Below are positions 5,220 through 7,238 of a stretch of DNA of 7,238 nucleotides, in pieces (the stretch's first letter is position 1; each line of letters begins with the position of its first letter). Under the pieces are notes generated by a model. It ran no database searches. It was not told where the DNA came from and was given only the letters and a program-made list of their open reading frames with translations. Made by a program: the position numbers and the translations under genes. Source of the DNA: Bacteroidales bacterium (GTDB taxonomy: Bacteria; Bacteroidota; Bacteroidia; Bacteroidales; UBA932); NCBI GenBank assembly GCA_018433265.1, contig JAHDRO010000226.1:1-7238 (forward strand). Reading direction: 5' to 3'.

Positions 5220-5657
5220 ATGGGGACTACTTTACGAAAATATCATTTTGGTTTAATTATTATTCTTATTTTGGTTTTATCTGCCGTAATAATGGTGCAA
5301 CAAGGGGTCTTCAAAAGACCTTCCTTTGAAGTTCAGATGGCTAAAGCCGCACATAAATTGAACAAGAAATCTCCAATGATGATTGATAGTGAAACAAGGC
5401 TTGACAGTGCCGTGGTATTTGGCGATTCTTTATTTCAGTACAATTATACAATGGTCAATTTTATCAAAGACTCAATTGATACTCTTGGTTTTAGGCATTA
5501 CATGAAACCTAAGCTGTTGGAATTTGTCAAATATAATGAGGATTTGAAACCATACAGAGATCATAAAGTGACAATTGAGTATGTCTATAATGACAAGAAA
5601 GGCTCGTTGTTGGGGAAATTCACTTTTACTCCAAAAAAGTATTTTGAATCATTTTAA
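5220..5657 (+). CDS. Uncharacterised single-TM protein with SPMMIDSETRLDS motif
   Basis: The 145-residue product begins with a basic stretch and one hydrophobic segment (about 9-27, F-G-L-I-I-I-L-I-L-V-L-S-A-V-I-M), which would anchor it in the inner membrane with the rest outside the cytoplasm. The soluble part has a motif S-P-M-M-I-D-S-E-T-R-L-D-S (51-63), then F-Q-Y-N-Y-T (72-77). Toward the end come N-x-D-L-K-x-x-R-D-x-x-V-T-I-E-Y-V-Y-N-D-K-K-G (106-128) and a final beta-like stretch. I recognise this as a recurring Bacteroidota domain, often P-M-M-V-D-x-E-T-R-L-D followed by Q-Y-N-Y-T, but know of no assigned function. No catalytic residues stand out. It has its own promoter and lies 62 bp before an exported TldD-like protease, so the two may act in the same compartment; this is inference from position only. 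Confidence 0.75.
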   Translation: MGTTLRKYHFGLIIILILVLSAVIMVQQGVFKRPSFEVQMAKAAHKLNKKSPMMIDSETRLDSAVVFGDSLFQYNYTMVNFIKDSIDTLGFRHYMKPKLLEFVKYNEDLKPYRDHKVTIEYVYNDKKGSLLGKFTFTPKKYFESF

Positions 5658-5660
5658 TTG

Positions 5661-5712
5661 TGGTTAAACCTTTTTTGATAAATTTTGTCAAAAAAGAGAT
5701 TTATATTAACCA
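5661..5712. repeat. Nested inverted repeats between the single-TM gene and the protease gene
   Basis: CTTTTTTGA (5670-5678) and TCAAAAAAG (5688-5696) form a 9-bp stem with a 9-nt loop. TGGTTAA (5661-5667) and TTAACCA (5706-5712) form an outer pair. The hairpin sits 3 bp after the upstream stop and ends 7 bp before the next ATG. It is AU-rich and has no U-run, so it may be a weak attenuator, a regulator-binding site or an RNA-processing structure rather than a full terminator. Confidence 0.45.
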
Positions 5713-5719
5713 AATTACG

Positions 5720-7238
5720 ATGAAAAAATTTATTTTGTTGCTGGCATCTTTGCTGGCCTCGCTCTTGCTTCCTGCTCAGGATAAGATGCTTGACCTGTTA
5801 AAAGGTGAACTAAAAAGCCAGATGGCTACGCTTCAGAAGGGAGAATATCCTCCCTATTACATGAATTACAGGGTGATTGATAACTTCACGAGGACTGTCA
5901 GATCGTCTATGGGCGCCACAACCAGTGTAGAAGAGGAAAAACAGATTATTTTTGTTCCTCAAGTGAGAATCGGAAGTCCTGAATTTGACAATTTCCATGA
6001 AACACAGAATGGTGTCCTGACTAACAGATTTGCTGGTCCGCCTACAATTTTACTTCCGTCTGATTTGACAAATGGACTTGATGCTTTCAAGGAGACTATT
6101 CGTGAAGAGGTAAATAGTCGTTACAAATATGCTAAAAAGACTTATGAGGCAGCTAAGGCAAAGAGTGGAGTGAAGGTTGAAAATGAAGATAAGTCTCCTG
6201 ATTTTACTCCTGCTAAGGCGGAGAAATACTTTGAACCAGCACTTAGTGCTGACAAGATAGCTTTCGACACTGATTTGTGGCAGAAGAAGCTTAATAAATA
6301 TACTGCACTCTTGGCAGAGAACAAGGATGTAATAGGTGCAAATGCAACTCTTAATTATAAGATCTGGAGAAAATATTTTGTTTCGACAGAAGGGGCAGAG
6401 ATTGCAGAGAACAGAGTTTATGTAGTTCTAAGTATTAAAGGTACAACAATGGCAGATGATGGCATGGAGCTTCCTTTGAATAAGAGTTACATGGCTTTTT
6501 CATTGGATGAACTTCCATCGGAAGCTTTAATAATAAAGGATCTCAAGGCCATGTCGACAAAATTGTCAGAACTTAAAGTTGCTCCCTTGGTACAACCATT
6601 TACCGGACCCTCACTTCTTTCCGGTTCTGCAAGCGGAGTTTTCTTTCATGAGATTTTCGGACACAGGGTTGAGGGACAGAAAATGAAAAGCGATTCTGAC
6701 GGTCAAACATTCAAAAATATGGTTGGAGAATACGTTTTGCCTAAAAACCTGAGTGTATATATGGATCCGACAATGAAAAAATATCATGGCAATCCTCTAA
6801 ATGGCCATTATATTTTTGATGATCAGGGTGTAAGAGGAGAAAGAGTGGAAGTTGTCAAGGACGGAAAATTACTGAATTTTCTAATGACACGTACGGGGCT
6901 GAATGGGTTTCTCAGGTCAAACGGTCATGCACGAGCTGAATTTGAATATGACCCTACATCAAGACAGTCAAATCTTATAGTTGAAACCAACAATTACAAA
7001 AGTGATGCAGAACTTAGAAAAATGTTGATTGATGAGGCAAAGCAACAAGGGAAGGAATATGGGTATTTCTTTAAATCTGTAACTGGTGGTTTTACACAAA
7101 CCGGAAGAACAGGTGCGAACTCATTTAACGTTACTCCTCTTGAAGTTTACAGAATATATGTTGATGGAAGGAAGGATGAGTTGGTGAGAGGTGTCGACAT
7201 GATTGGCACACCACTTTCCATGTTTTCTAATATTGATG
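5720..7238 (+). CDS. Exported TldD/PmbA-family metalloprotease (3' end outside window)
   Basis: The frame is open from ATG 5720 to the window edge (506 residues) without a stop. Residues 1-20 form a Sec signal peptide (M-K-K-F, a Leu/Ala-rich core, then L-P-A-Q), so the protein should be periplasmic; classical TldD is cytoplasmic. The zinc motif H310-E-I-F-G-H315 lies in S-A-S-G-V-F-F-H-E-I-F-G-H-R-V-E-G, the TldD signature. TldD/TldE proteins degrade small unfolded peptides and, in E. coli, trim the microcin B17 leader. Downstream landmarks also fit the family: R-T-G-L-N-G-F (391-397), S-N-G-H-A-R-A, and L-V-R-G-V-D-M-I-G-T-P (about 489-499). A lysine- and alanine-rich stretch at about 127-170 looks like an insertion in the N-terminal domain. 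No Cys occurs in the visible part; the third zinc ligand of TldD is a Cys that should fall shortly after the window end. A partner TldE-like gene may follow, out of view. Confidence 0.88.
   Translation, partial: MKKFILLLASLLASLLLPAQDKMLDLLKGELKSQMATLQKGEYPPYYMNYRVIDNFTRTVRSSMGATTSVEEEKQIIFVPQVRIGSPEFDNFHETQNGVLTNRFAGPPTILLPSDLTNGLDAFKETIREEVNSRYKYAKKTYEAAKAKSGVKVENEDKSPDFTPAKAEKYFEPALSADKIAFDTDLWQKKLNKYTALLAENKDVIGANATLNYKIWRKYFVSTEGAEIAENRVYVVLSIKGTTMADDGMELPLNKSYMAFSLDELPSEALIIKDLKAMSTKLSELKVAPLVQPFTGPSLLSGSASGVFFHEIFGHRVEGQKMKSDSDGQTFKNMVGEYVLPKNLSVYMDPTMKKYHGNPLNGHYIFDDQGVRGERVEVVKDGKLLNFLMTRTGLNGFLRSNGHARAEFEYDPTSRQSNLIVETNNYKSDAELRKMLIDEAKQQGKEYGYFFKSVTGGFTQTGRTGANSFNVTPLEVYRIYVDGRKDELVRGVDMIGTPLSMFSNID

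Overview
The window looks like a chromosomal stretch of a Bacteroidota (probably Bacteroidales) genome. Candidate promoters match the Bacteroides-type consensus (TTTG, about 20 nt, TAnnTTTG). Genes start without clear Shine-Dalgarno sequences. Several proteins belong to families that I associate with Bacteroidota: a membrane protein paired with a small winged-helix regulator, a short single-TM protein with an S-P-M-M-x-D-x-E-T-R-L-D motif, and an exported TldD-like protease. No rRNA, tRNA or CRISPR array is visible.

Layout. (1) Positions 1-213 hold the C-terminal end of a gene, probably a transposase-like protein with a terminal helix-turn-helix. (2) Positions 251-354 hold two near-identical tandem promoters 72 bp apart, with a short hairpin between them. 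They feed a two-gene unit: a multi-pass membrane protein (372-978, broken by one extra base near 573-575) and a PF13601-type winged-helix regulator (1005-1283). (3) A 157-bp palindrome with perfect 34-bp arms (1275-1431) overlaps the regulator's last codons. (4) Positions 1490-2563 encode an intact nitronate monooxygenase/FabK-like flavoprotein with a C-terminal cysteine cluster. (5) Positions 2583-4006 are a graveyard on the minus strand: a possible small TM/coiled-coil gene with two in-frame TGAs, a GNAT acetyltransferase with one TGA in its acetyl-CoA loop, and a 778-bp insertion-sequence relic bounded by 15/16-bp inverted repeats. The IS4-like transposase in that relic has lost two internal blocks. 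(6) Positions 4020-5135 encode an intact enolase-superfamily enzyme (o-succinylbenzoate synthase / N-acylamino acid racemase type) starting 13 bp after the relic's end. (7) Positions 5220-5657 encode a single-TM protein of unknown function. (8) From 5720 to the window edge runs an exported TldD/PmbA metalloprotease with HEIFGH, cut off by the window end.

How the parts relate. The membrane protein and regulator look like a co-transcribed pair. The IS landed between two divergent genes, GNAT on the left and the enolase-superfamily enzyme on the right. It removed the start of GNAT and may now supply the promoter of the enzyme. The last three genes are co-directional and could serve peptide or amino-acid turnover, but that link is only inferred from proximity. 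I do not see a convincing new multi-gene system. The most unusual things are the large palindrome, the tandem promoter/hairpin, and the cluster of broken genes around the IS relic.
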